A stretch of DNA of 64,000 nt from Steinernema hermaphroditum (taxonomy: Eukaryota; Nematoda; Chromadorea; Rhabditida; Steinernematidae): positions 12,400,001 through 12,464,000 of the forward strand of contig CM059622.1 in the NCBI GenBank assembly GCA_030435675.1, read 5' to 3'. The notes under the pieces were generated by a model that did no database searches, was not told the origin of the DNA, and worked only from the letters and a program-made list of their open reading frames with translations. The position numbers and the translations under genes are program-made. This document shows, one piece after another, positions 43,121-53,775 of this stretch. How positions within the stretch are numbered: the stretch's first letter is position 1; each line of letters starts with the position of its first letter.

Positions 43121-44991
43121 TGAAAGTACTGTATCCGTCAGAATCAGATTTTGACGAAAGGGGCATTTACTTAGCTCCTTTGTTCGCTAAACCCAATGAA
43201 TTCTTTAAAGTTTAATAAATTCCTCTCAAAACCCTCACAGAAGCGGGAAAGTAGCTTCTTTCCACTTGCACAGTCGTCTGAGAGCCATTCTAAGAAACTT
43301 GTGGTGATTCTGTGTCTTTGAATCGTTTGAATTCTGCGAAAATTCTCTGATTTTTGTAGACAACTCTTCTGTAGTGTGGAGATTGAGTTACTATTGTTTT
43401 TTCTGTGGCATTTATGCACAAGGAAATTACGTTTACTCTTGTTAAGGCCATATTAATCACTAATTTAAAGACATACTGCATTTTAATAATTAGAAGGCAC
43501 CACCGATTCACAAAGCTATGATTGAGAGATTGAATGATTAAGATCGGCGCCATAGTATTTCTGCCGCACCCTGTAACAGTTGTTAGTAATATCTTCTACG
43601 TTACCTGCTATGATACCAACTGAACTAATTGGAAAGGTTGGAGTTAACAGAACATGGAGATCTGAAAATGCCCTGTGCGCAGGATCGGTCGGTTCGTCTC
43701 GCGGTTGTCGTCTCGATCCGCTCGCCAATTCACTGGCAAAGTCCAATTGCCAGCGGCCACGCGGGATTGAAGATCGTGTCTCGGGTTAGAGTTTATTAGA
43801 ACACTCAAACCTTCCGACAGTAAATACGAACAACAAATCAACAGGTAATAAATCCGCAAGCCAGCAAGCAAATCCCCCTAATCAGCCCCACGAAAGGGGA
43901 TCGTAATCACATATGCACGCCGCGTGCTCGCGCGCCCTCGGTGTCACGTCAATCGCTGCGAGAGTCGCACTGGTGAGTCTCGCCCGTTCGGTCGGGTCGT
44001 CGCGGTCGCTCGGCGACACCCTGGAGGAAAAAACTCGCTTCGACCGGCGCCCCCTGTTAATCAGATATTGATACGTTTTCAGCCAGCGACCCACTGTGAT
44101 TTCAAAACATTTTACGACATGCAACAGTCTCGCAATCTATCGTAAATAAAACGGCGTACTTTTAATTCAATGCCCTCAAAGTATGCATTAACGAGGAACT
44201 AATGCCACTAGTTTAATCTTCTGTTCACAGAAAAAATAATCCGGCGGTTTTTTCTGTTGCGGCACAGATATTTTTCAGTCCAATTTAGCATTAGCGCAAC
44301 CGGTTTCCGGAGGCGTCGTCTCGTTTTATTTCACGTGCTGCTGTTACATTTCGGGTTGTGCCCTTTGAAGCGCGCCTGATGGGGTTTCTCCTTCTCGCAA
44401 TCGATAATTGCGCGATGAATTTTGCAGAGCTGAAAAGAATTAGCACTAATTATGATTGTAGTTATCCTTAGAACAACGGTTCTTGATTGCAAGTTGGATG
44501 CTATTAAAGGGGTATTCCATTAATCGAAGCAGTTTTGATCTCTTTTTGTAAATGCTGCATTCTGAATATTCGATATTTCATTGAGAAACAATTCGTATAT
44601 GTCCCTTACCTTCCCATACATTTTGCGTGGTTTGATAAACGAACAGACTTGTATCTCTGATTTTTGCTGATTTGTATCACTAATCATTAATGGATCTCGT
44701 GTCTTCTGGCCTTTATTCCACACGCTTTTTGATTAATTTTGAAAAAGCTACAAGTCACAACCGCCAATATGTACTTTAATGCGTTTTGCAGGAAAACCTT
44801 TTCCTCTTATGTCATTTTGATCTCACACGCTGATAAAATGTATTGTTGAAGACACGGCGGTGTCCATGAGTCACCTTCCGCAACTTGTAAGAGTCGAATA
44901 GCAACGGCATACAGCCACCACTTTCCGTTTTCGTTTTACTAGTTGTCACCGCTGCTGAGTGTCTGAACTAAGATTTCAGATTCGTAAAGCA
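43121..44991. other. Intergenic, no supported gene
   Basis: A GC-richer block at 43660-44050 contains GGTCGGTTCGTCTCGCGG- and CGGTCGGGTCGTCGCGGTCG-like strings resembling SINE 5' ends but without a body. TTTCAG at about 44974-44979 without a donor may be the spliced-leader acceptor of the next gene. Confidence 0.35.
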
Positions 44992-46727
44992 ATGATTGAC
45001 CTATTCCGCCCCCGATATTTTGGGGACCACACCAGATTCGTTGTGTTATTTTTAGCTGTTCTGTGCCATACATTTCTGAAGAGCAACACAATCGTCTTAA
45101 ACTTTACCATCATCTGCATGTCGGGGAATGAAGCACATGCGCCCGCAGGTATGCTAAGCGCTTATGCATTGGTATTGTTACGTTTCAGGAGCCAAATACA
45201 ATTACACTAAGCGGCAGAGTGCATGGCTCTTTTCCATAATCGCCATCGGCAGCTTGTTTGGAAGCGTAGCAACAATTGTGTTGTCGAAATTTTCGAAAAT
45301 GAGGTAGTTGAGGTCGAAATCATTTATTTATACACAACTTCCTCCTGTTTTCAGATGTTTATTCACCTCATTTGGTATAATAAGTGCTCTTTCTACCGCA
45401 CTCACACCAATGGCTGCGTCGTATGGGTTTTACTGGCTATTGTATGTGCGATTTCTTGAGGTGAGTCTTCGTAAAATGATCAAAATTGGTCCGTGTTTCT
45501 ATTGAAATTAACAGGGCTTTGCAACGGCCGTCACGTATCCTGCTATGGGCGCATTCACATCGCATTGGTCTACTTTGAAACAAGCCGGTCTCTACGTTGT
45601 CATACAAAATGCCTGTGTTCAGGTTGGTTAGTGATGTACTAACTGTCACCAATTACTTCCCCAGCTGGGTCCACTGTTCACCATGCCTGTCTCTGGACTA
45701 CTTTGCTCCTCGAGTTTTGGTTGGCAGTGGGTGTTCTACATACATGGATTGTGCACTGCAGTGTGTTTCGGAGTGTTTTGGTTGTTCTACCGTAACTCTC
45801 CATATGAACATTTGTATGCGCATTACCGTATATCTCCACCAGATCATTGGTTACTTCAGTTGTGTGAGCGAAAGGGAGTTAAAGAAAATCCAAGAAGGTC
45901 GTCATATTAACGACAGAGTTAGACATCGCGTTCCGTATGGTAAAGTTCTCACCAGCCTTCCTATCATCGGCGTTTGGATATCTTATATCGCCATCGCCTC
46001 CGGATACAATCTGTTCACTCAATATGGACCTATCTACTTGAATAAGGTTTCGCTTTTAACTTTGATACCTTCAGATCTAACAAACCTTTCAGGTCTTGGG
46101 CTACAATCTCTCTGAAACTGGATTTGCCGGAGCCGCTCCTTTTCTTATCGCCATAGTTTCAAAACTATTGGCTGGACCAATCAGCGACTACACCACATGT
46201 GTTAGCCAAAGAGCTCGAGTCCTCTTCTTGGCCATCACATCACAAGTGCAACTGATTGTTTGTTTTCTTCTAATGGCTTTCCTTCCCAAATCCACCGCAG
46301 TGGGGGCGTTCTTAGCCTGCTACTGTGTGGCCATCAATGCGAACGCCATGTCGGCGACTGGCACTCTCAAAAGTGGTCAACTTGTGGCAGCACAGCATTC
46401 TCATTTCGTCATGGCCATCATCAACATGATCCATGCTGTTACTATACTTTTGCTCCCTCATTTGGTTAATGCGATCGCTCCGGACAATACACATAGCCAG
46501 GTAAGACTCGAAGACATGTGAACCTTATTGTAAAGGATAAAATCTAGTGGTCGATGGTATTTCTCATCTGCGGCACCATTGTTGGCGTTTGTCAGCTTTG
46601 CTTCGTTTTCGTTGCACGAGCAGAACCAGCACAGTGGACAAAGGAGACGAAACTATCTGTTCATCCAATAGATGGACTCAACCTGGTGGCTTCTAGGAGT
46701 CCAAGTAGGAGCAGTATGGATGCTTAG
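44992..46727 (+). CDS. SLC17-family anion/phosphate transporter (sialin/VGLUT-like MFS)
   Basis: Eight exons: 44992-45148, 45189-45303, 45355-45460, 45515-45622, 45665-45813, 45860-46046, 46093-46500, 46548-46727 (1410 nt, 469 residues). About twelve hydrophobic segments. Family marks include TKRQSAWLFSIIAIGSLFGS, YWLLYVRFLEGFATAVTYPA and MGAFTSHWSTLKQAG (the conserved region of TM4-5), LLCSSSFGWQWVFYIHG, and SERELKKIQEG in the central loop followed by SLPIIGVWISYIAI. The family moves organic anions, glutamate, sialic acid or phosphate with H+ or Na+; the substrate here is unknown. The loop is shorter than in vesicular glutamate transporters. Membrane protein; plasma or vesicle membrane. Confidence 0.9.
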
Positions 46728-47578
46728 AATGCGGAGAATGTACATGTTGTCTTGATGTATGTAAAAATTTGGCAAATGAAATGCGATGGTCATGGATCTT
46801 ATCAATACACCACCCCTTTGAAAATTCGAGGATTCTCGAATATTTAATTCGATAGTCGAAGATTTTCAAGTGCACGACAACCCTACTCTAGATTGTGCGA
46901 CAACCGATTGGACCAGCCGTGTGCAAAAAAAAAAATAGATAGAAAAAATAAATGTTATAGACACTGTCTATTAAATAACAAGAAACTCAAGAAGGATAAG
47001 CTCCCACCGCAGCCTACTCCATACATCAGGCTTTACGGAATGTGGAGTCAGGATCCGAATAATGTACAAATTCTGTCGAAGGCAAGCTCGTTTCCACATG
47101 AACATCAAATTCTGGTTTGTTATTCGAACCTGCCTTTGGTATGATAGGATAACAATTCATGTTCCTTAGTTTATATATGGCCAAAGGGAACCAAAACGAG
47201 TCGTTCTTAACTTGATACTTCGAGAAACGGTCACACTGGGAAAGGCAGTCCGGGTTTGTAGGTCCCTTTCCACGCGACGAAAAATTTTATTCATTTATCG
47301 CTCTTTTTATCTCCACGGGAAAAGTGTCGTGTCCGTCGGAGTAGCAGTGATGTAGGTCGGAAGTTAGTGGCACTTCCAAACGTTTGCCTCTAGACATCTC
47401 AATAAAACTGCGGCGCCACCGAATCCATGTCCGAGCTTATCAAGGCAACGGCAAACACATAGATTCTCGGCGTTTGTTCACCGCGGAGATAAAGCTGCTC
47501 TTATCTGTTTCCCAAGCCAATTGCATCCAGGGCATTAATAAATTGGCTCACATCTACAGTGGAAGACCATTCAGCAGC
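46728..47578. other. Intergenic; right end is the duplicated flank of the next gene
   Basis: From about 47400 the sequence matches, inverted, 7570-7720. Otherwise nothing recognised. Confidence 0.4.
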
Positions 47579-48855
47579 ATGTTGCCTTTGATTCTGGTTG
47601 TTTCACTCCTCGGCCACTGTGCGGCTGACATACTTGACAACGGAATCACATGTCATTCCGAGGTCGACCTCTCTCCGGACACCTTGGATTACTTGCAACA
47701 GCGTGGAATCTCCTTGAAGAATAGTCCACTTACGAACACCCAGTGTAGTAACCTTCCTGATTTTTCGGGAAATGTTTCATGCGTTACGCTGACAGGTACG
47801 CCTTCAACAGTTTCGATTTTTTAATATTCGGTTTAGCTGGTTCGGAGACGATAAAGGGATGCTCAAACGACCCGATCTTGATGCCGCTGGAACTCTGTAA
47901 GCATGAGGTATGTTTTTAAAATAAGAATTTCGTTCAAAAGGACCAAAAACGTCCACAACAGTCCTTTTGGCTACCCCACAAGCCATCATGTCTAGAACGT
48001 GATGTACCAGGTTTCATGTAAGTAAGTGCGTTTCTGGATTCTTATTGTGAATGCTTTATTGAAGAGGTGGATGAAAAAGCGTTTTTCACATATAAGTTCG
48101 TATTAAATTGCAGAAGAGTTGACTTTCCAAAATGACTTTGTTTTCACTATCGACTTACCAAACAAGGCGCAACTTTATGCTCATATAGTTATGAAATTTA
48201 GCAGTTGCAAGGTGAAAGCTGCGCTAATGTGCCTGATCCCCGTCCAGCAATGAAAGGATTTGTGGAAATGTGCTGCTACAAGTTGATGGCAAATTCTGCA
48301 GGTCAAGAAGTAGAAAAGAACGGCGATTCATCTAATGCGAGAAGAACTTTCCGTGGTAAAACTGAAAATGACCAACAAGTCACCGGTGGAAATACTGGAG
48401 AGCTTTGGGGAATTCCTGGAACAAGCACACTCTCCTGCTATAAAGAAGTCGAACTAAAAGGGGTCTTAAAAATGGCATTTATAATGATCGGTTCAACTTC
48501 ACGAGAGAAGACGGACTGCCTGTTTCCCACCGACAAATGCGTCGCCGTGACAAGTATGTCGTTGGGAAAAGCTTTTTTTTGGAAACTTGTTTTAGCCAAT
48601 GACGGAAGTGTGGTAAGGGGTTGCTCCAGTAGTGACGCAATCACCATGGCGGTACCATGTATGGCACTTACCGATGGGAAAACTGCCGAGGTAGACGTCG
48701 GTGGCGAAAAGGTCGATGCAAGTTGCTGTTCTTCGAACTACTGCAACATCGTAACAGATACTACTGAACATACTACCCATCAAAAGAGTGCTACCCATCT
48801 TCAGTTCGGTTTAGTCACTGTCTCCACTTGGCTTCTCTTCTTGTCGATGTTATGA
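47579..48855 (+). CDS. Secreted, probably GPI-anchored cysteine-rich protein (Ly6 / ET-module-like), copy 2
   Basis: Three exons, 47579-47795, 47837-47907, 48202-48855 (217+71+654 nt, 313 residues), with the same first two exon sizes as the inverted copy at 6297-7533. Signal peptide MLPLILVVSLLGHCAAD; exon 2 supplies AGSETIKGCSNDPILMPLEL; exon 3 has many paired Cys, CCSSNYCN, then 13 residues absent from copy 1 (about IVTDTTEHTTHQK) and a hydrophobic tail TVSTWLLFLSML. The 294-bp second intron is conserved with copy 1, including a perfect hairpin. Both copies are open throughout, so both are presumed functional. Confidence 0.82.
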
Positions 48856-50079
48856 TTTCTTTTATTCGGTTGCTGCTGTTCGGTTATCCTTGCTCCGACA
48901 GTATATGTTAAGTTGGCAAAGATTAGAAGGGAAAAGGACATTATCCATGTTCCTTTAAATTTTGTCTAAACCGTTGTCGTGTACTGACCGTTTTATGCAC
49001 GATTTGGCGCCTGTCACAATAGATCCCGGAAATAACAGGTCCCAGGGAAAACAGATCTCCGGGAAAACCGATCTGTTGTCCATATACTCTACTCTGGCGT
49101 CACGCTCGCGTGTCCTCGCTCTGTTGCGCAGTGTTTCTAGCTGCAACTGCTCCGAATCGGATGTTTTCCTTCGAAAGCCCTGATTGCCCGGTCGTCGATG
49201 AGAGCAACGACAGGAAAGTGAAGATCGTGAAGGATAGATTGCCCTGCTCGTGTCATCTCGTGTCATTGAAGGACTGTATCAGGTCAGAGTAAAAAGGACA
49301 AATGATATTTTTTTACTGATACCCTACATGCAAAGCTGGCTTCAAAGCGGACAGTGAGTGTTCGAGAATGAGTCACCGTCTTGTTCTCTGCTCCGCTAAA
49401 ACGAGCGTAATTCTATATGACGTCAATAGCATAAGAACGTGCCTCACGTGTCTACCCGTACAATTTAAATTGTGCTTAGTGAATCAGCTTAGATGAAACA
49501 AATGTCTTTCTCCGTTAAGTGACTCCTAAATCCACCATTCACATGGCATGCATGACGGTACTTTTCCATAACCATCGGCAATTATGTGTATGTCGGTCGT
49601 GATAGCGTGGACGCCACATTTGAGCAGACCCAATGCATTGCGTTTCCTCGTGGTGTTATTTGCCTTGAACAGAAACAGAACACGACAGCATTAAAGTACA
49701 GTAAATTTTCATATCATTTTGCTTATGTTTTTTGAGCGTTTTTGTGCAATTCAAGTTAAATTCTACTTGAAAAGTTAGTATCTGGTGCATTTTTTATGCG
49801 GTTAATTGCCATGTTATCAAAGCATATGATACTGGCTTCTTTGTCGTATGTCTCTGACAAGCACCATAAAAACGACATTGTTTATTCTGTGGAATTACTA
49901 TGAACTGGCTGTTCAGTGGTGTGTTGGATTGGAGAGTGGACGGAAGAATGGGCCTTCTCGTCCTGGGGTCCTGCCACGCGGGTCTTTTGCTGAGGGTGAT
50001 CGACGACGAACTGAAGATCGACGACGATGAAGGAAAACGCGAGAGAGAGCGTTGTAGAGAAATCTCAAACTTGGGTAAT
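48856..50079. other. Intergenic, no supported gene
   Basis: Short frames only; no repeat family recognised. Confidence 0.3.
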
Positions 50080-50605
50080 TAAACATTTATATACACGAAA
50101 TATAAGACAAAGGCACGGGGCATAAGGGGGCACGGATCACTAAGCGGCGAGCGGCGAACGACGCGAGGAGACGAGGACGGCAGCGGTGGAGACGGCGTGC
50201 GCGACCGCTGACCGTCCTTCGAACTGTTCGACTGGCGAGGGAGCGAAGGTGTCTGGTGGCGACGAAGATGGCGGCTGAGGCGGTGGCTCGTTGATGTTGT
50301 GACTTCTTCGTCGCGCGACGGGCCGCTTGTAGCCGACAGATTTGGTCCTGTCGGCGACAATGGCCTCTGAAATAGGGGGAAAGGAAGAAGAGGATCGCCT
50401 GGAGGCGACATACTAAGCACGGGCTTCTTGGCGAGACGGTGGAACTACGGCTCCCTGGTGTTCCAGGCCATCTGGGAGCTGGGGCGATCATTGCGCCAGC
50501 AACGACGGCCGAGAACGACCGCTCACTCAACTCAGTCGGCTTAGACAGCTTCAGAGAGAGAGAGAGCGAGTGGACGACCCGACCGATCGCTGGCACTACG
50601 GCTCC
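50080..50605 (-). repeat. SINE-family copy with a different 3' half
   Basis: Read on the minus strand from 50590, the first 180 bases match 34650-34830 (GATCGGTCGGGTCGTCCACT, GGCGCAATGATCGCCCC, GGGAGCCGTAGTTCCACCGT). The remaining 350 are unrelated to the other copies, Arg/Ser-codon rich, and end in CGTGTATATAAATG. The 173-codon minus frame across it is a by-product of this composition. Confidence 0.6.
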
Positions 50606-50611
50606 CAAATC

Positions 50612-51544
50612 TTATTCTTTGGAAATAGATCGAACTTCAACTCGAGTAATCTTCGACGTGTAAATGACGACATTTGGAGCAATTTTAGATAATAGCCTTT
50701 GTATTATTTCCAGCACTGCTTCTCGGTAAGACGTAAACACGGACAGTGTTACGATTCCATAGACAGTGCCGTGATTCAGAATAATGACAAAGCAGATCGA
50801 AACAATAGGTCTTGCGAACGATAACCTTCCGTCGTAGAAGCAGAACACGACGAGCAAGAAAGGTGAATTTATAAGCTTCTCTTGTTTTTTGAGCTCCCGA
50901 AAGCATAAAAAAGCAAATGTTGTTATAAGGCCCATTATGGTTAGCATGTAACCCGTCAAGAAGTAGCAGAGAATCCACAGTTCTGATCCACCGGGGTGGT
51001 AGCACACCAGGTTGGTCAAGTCATCCGGAAGGTCATCTTTTGGGTAATTTTTAGTGGGCAGATGCCAATTGCTGAACAAATAGAAAAGGGCCGTTGATGG
51101 AAGTGAATGAACAGCGACACAGTAAAGGTATCCCCAGACAGCATGGATTCTCTTCAGTTCACTTTTGAAGGCTAAGGTCATATATCGAAACTGAAATGTT
51201 GTCACTATTCCAATGGTGCAATTGAAAAAGGCCAACACGGCGACAGTAAGTAGTGTAGACTTGACTTCTTCATCGGACACCAGCCGGCTAACCAGGCCGT
51301 CCATTCGAAAGCAAACAGCAGGCAGCATTGGGAAGATGTGACCGAAGATGGCGAATAGATTACCAACTAAGTTCCAGCACACTTCGTTAAGTATAAAATA
51401 GGAAATCGGGCGCATATTTTTGGGACTTTTAAAGAGAATGATGTAAATGCTAAGTAGTTTAACTGAAATGCTTCCAATAGCTGTGACGTCGAGCGCTCCA
51501 TTGTAGATATCAGAAAAAGAATCGGTCATAGTGTGACCGGACAA
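50612..51544 (-). CDS. Chemoreceptor, Str superfamily (Sri/Srh-like), lacking most of TM6
   Basis: Intronless, 310 residues. It aligns along its length with the receptor at 53776-54783: FKSPKNMRPISYFILNEVCW, PMLPAVCFRMDGL, TTFQFRYMTLAFK, WGYLYCVAVHSL, NHGTVYGIVTLSVFTSYREAV. After the loop FRELKKQEKLIN it jumps directly to SPFLLVVFCFYDGRLSFARP, so about 27 residues that form most of TM6 in the neighbour are absent in frame. The protein may be non-functional although the frame is open. The start could also be the second Met six residues in. Confidence 0.75.
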   Translation of the reverse strand: MSGHTMTDSFSDIYNGALDVTAIGSISVKLLSIYIILFKSPKNMRPISYFILNEVCWNLVGNLFAIFGHIFPMLPAVCFRMDGLVSRLVSDEEVKSTLLTVAVLAFFNCTIGIVTTFQFRYMTLAFKSELKRIHAVWGYLYCVAVHSLPSTALFYLFSNWHLPTKNYPKDDLPDDLTNLVCYHPGGSELWILCYFLTGYMLTIMGLITTFAFLCFRELKKQEKLINSPFLLVVFCFYDGRLSFARPIVSICFVIILNHGTVYGIVTLSVFTSYREAVLEIIQRLLSKIAPNVVIYTSKITRVEVRSISKE

Positions 51545-51840
51545 CCATCCATTAGACTGACAAACAGGCGAAGATGAACTACGTTAGCGTTAATTGAATG
51601 CAATTCCGCGTTAGAACAATCAATTTGTAGGTATTAAAACAAAAGGTTCACACGTGGACTATAAGACCTAAGCCAGCAATCGGTCACCATGTGAGCGGAC
51701 GACTATCCATAGAACAAGTGGTTGTTAACTAAGTTAGTGTAGTAAGAAGAACTATTGTTAATTGGATACAATTCTGCATTAAAACAAACAGTTTGTAGGC
51801 TTCAAAACAATAGGTTCATACGTACACTATAAGACCTAAG
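51533..51840. repeat. Tandem duplication of about 155 bp next to the receptor start
   Basis: Two direct copies, roughly 51533-51684 and 51685-51840, share ATAAGACCTAAGC, GTTAATTG, ACAATTC/GCAATTC, AAACAAAAGGTTCA or AAACAATAGGTTCA, and CATCCATTAG/TATCCATAGA. They cover the receptor's start and presumed promoter. Confidence 0.65.
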
Positions 51841-52421
51841 CAAGGATCACAAGCATGTTGTTGCTGCAGATCTATGATATCCTGAAACAGCTTTAGAGAA
51901 CCAACTCGAGTGCTGATTAAAGACAGTATCGCTGACACTTTCCTCGCATGAGAATCATATTCTGTGTTGCTGTTGTAAAACTGCTTGTTTTAGTTATCGT
52001 GTGTTTTACTTTATGCACCGAAGACACACCAATGCATACATATAAAATCTTCGGCTCTATTACCGAACAGTTGCCGGAATGGCATGAGCGTTGCCGGATT
52101 GGCACATGCGTTGCCGGAATGAGGAAGCGTTGCCGGAATGGCACATGCGTTGCCGGAATTTTTTTTGCCGAATGTTTTTTTTTTATGAACACAATACCAC
52201 GATAACAAAAAAACAGAACACTAACAAGGGAACCTCGCGAAGTGATACGCGCCGATCGGGCTGCGGTGAGGTGGGACGAATAGAGGGTGGGCTGGGGAGT
52301 CAAACGCACATAAACTCAGTGGCCCGAAATTAAGGCATGTACCCAAAACATGGCCACGAAGTTCCAAAAATTCACAGCACTCGATACTAGTACGACCGCA
52401 ATGGCTGCAAGCGGCATTGCC

Positions 52422-52494
52422 TGTGTGGTCGAGTGGTAGTGCTGTCGGTTACCAATACATAGGGGAGTGGTGGTTCGAACCCCTGCGGGGCCAA
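52422..52494 (+). other. tRNA-like segment (A and B boxes), left arm
   Basis: TGGTCGAGTGGTA and GGTTCGAACCCC match RNA polymerase III A and B boxes at tRNA spacing, and TTACCAA is a possible anticodon loop. Acceptor and anticodon stems do not pair, so this is tRNA-derived and not a working tRNA. Confidence 0.45.
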
Positions 52495-52731
52495 AATTGT
52501 TTATTTATCATCAATCAACTTTTCTCATATGTTTTACGCGTTACTTTGGTTATTTTCCCACAGTCTACTTCCCACATACAAAAAAACACGATCATTTCCT
52601 TTAGAGCCGGAAATTATCGATATTCATTAATAACGATGGACATTAATTCTGTTGTGGTAAAGGTAAAGTAAATCAGAGTAATGCGTAAAACATACGAGAA
52701 AAGGTGATTGAAGATAAATTAAAAAGTTTTG

Positions 52732-52806
52732 GACCCGCAGGGGTTCGAACCACCACTCCCTTATGTATTGGTAACCACAGCACTACCACTCGACCACACA
52801 GACAGT
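52732..52806 (-). other. tRNA-like segment (A and B boxes), right arm
   Basis: Inverted counterpart of 52422-52494, with the same intact boxes and the same unpaired stems. Confidence 0.45.
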
Positions 52807-53011
52807 GCCTTTTATAGCCATTGCGGTCGTACTAGTATCGAGTGCTGTGAATTTTTGCAACTTCGTGGCCATGTTTTGGGTACATGCCTTAATTTCGGGC
52901 CGCTGAGTTTATGTGCGTTTGACTCCCCAGTCCTCCCTCTATTCGTCCCACCTCACCGCAGCCCGATCGGCGCGTATCACTTCGCGAGGTTCCCTTGTAA
53001 GTGTTCAATAA

Positions 53012-53385
53012 TCTTCTTCGCGGTTGTCTTGGGCCTCTTCCTCGTCCTCTTCGTCGAGCTCATCAGAGCTTTCTTCGGAGCTGGGCTTCTTTCTCTGGCG
53101 TCGCCGGGGCGTTGCGGACGGTGGGGCGTAGACGTGGACGACCACGGGGATGGAGAGGTTTTAGTTGAGGTGGTTGTTTCCACCCGTGATGCGCCCTCCG
53201 TGGACGCCACCATGGTGCATGCCGCCATGACGCATGCCTCCGTGGCGGTTCCCACCATGGCGCATGCCGCCATGGCGAGTGCCCCCATGGCGGTACGCCA
53301 CTGATGTCTGTGCCGACATCAGTGGCGGTGTCGGCCTCCACTTTGGAGTCGACGCTGACGTCGACGCCTGCCAGACTAGAATCAT
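53012..53385 (-). pseudogene. Acidic and His/Gly-repeat reading frames inside the Merlin element
   Basis: On the minus strand one frame has RHGGTRHGGMRHGGNRHGGM-type repeats (about 53300-53180). Another, further on, reads KKPSSEESSDELDEEDEEE and ends EEDY-stop at 53012. They are in different frames and would need splicing to join. The acidic end and its TATTGAACA stop context match the 24249 element. Either a second Merlin gene or captured host exons. Confidence 0.45.
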
Positions 53386-53775
53386 GAAGCGTTAACAGAT
53401 ATGTTAACGGTGAAGCATTGAGCACCTTCTTGGAAGACGGAGCAGGACGTCGCCATCTTGTTCGTCGATCTCGACGATGGGGCAGGCGGAAATGACGGCC
53501 ACGTGGAGGAGAAGGAAGTAGAGAGAAGGATGCATGATGAGTCTGAGGTGACCCATTCCGGCAACTTCCGGCAACGCTCATGCCATTCCGGCAACTGTTC
53601 GGTAATAGAGCCAAATCTTCTTAGGATCTACCCTGATGTGGTCGTAGCGGAAGTCCCCTCTGGCAAACTACTGCACTTCGCAACTCCTCCAATTATGTTT
53701 TCAACGTTTAGTGGTCAAATGCGCCAAACGCGCTCATGATAAGCACTTTATTTTCTGAAAGTTACTCAAGCTCAA

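Larger units (their letters stand above)
52215..53007. repeat. Long inverted repeat, about 280-bp arms, 225-bp loop
   Basis: The left arm 52215-52500 and right arm 52727-53007 are near-perfect complements, running from GAACACTAACAAGGGAACCT inward to GAACCCCTGC. Transcription through it would give a long hairpin RNA. Confidence 0.8.
52053..53612. mobile_element. Merlin-family element, 1560 bp, non-autonomous, with 8-bp TSD
   Basis: Ends are GGCTCTATTACCGAACAGTT and its exact complement, extended by repeated GTTGCCGGAATGGCAYG units (five on the left, 52069-52160; three on the right). Target duplication AAATCTTC lies at 52045-52052 and 53613-53620. No transposase is present. Inside are a long inverted repeat with tRNA-like segments (52215-53007), a minus-strand acidic frame ending at 53012 that is homologous to the one in the 24249 element, and an array of ATGGCG-type units encoding His-Gly-Gly repeats (about 53190-53300). 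Confidence 0.88.

Noticed and set aside
50087..50608. 173-codon minus frame, Arg-rich
   Set aside because: Coincides with a SINE copy; the same frame in other copies is broken.
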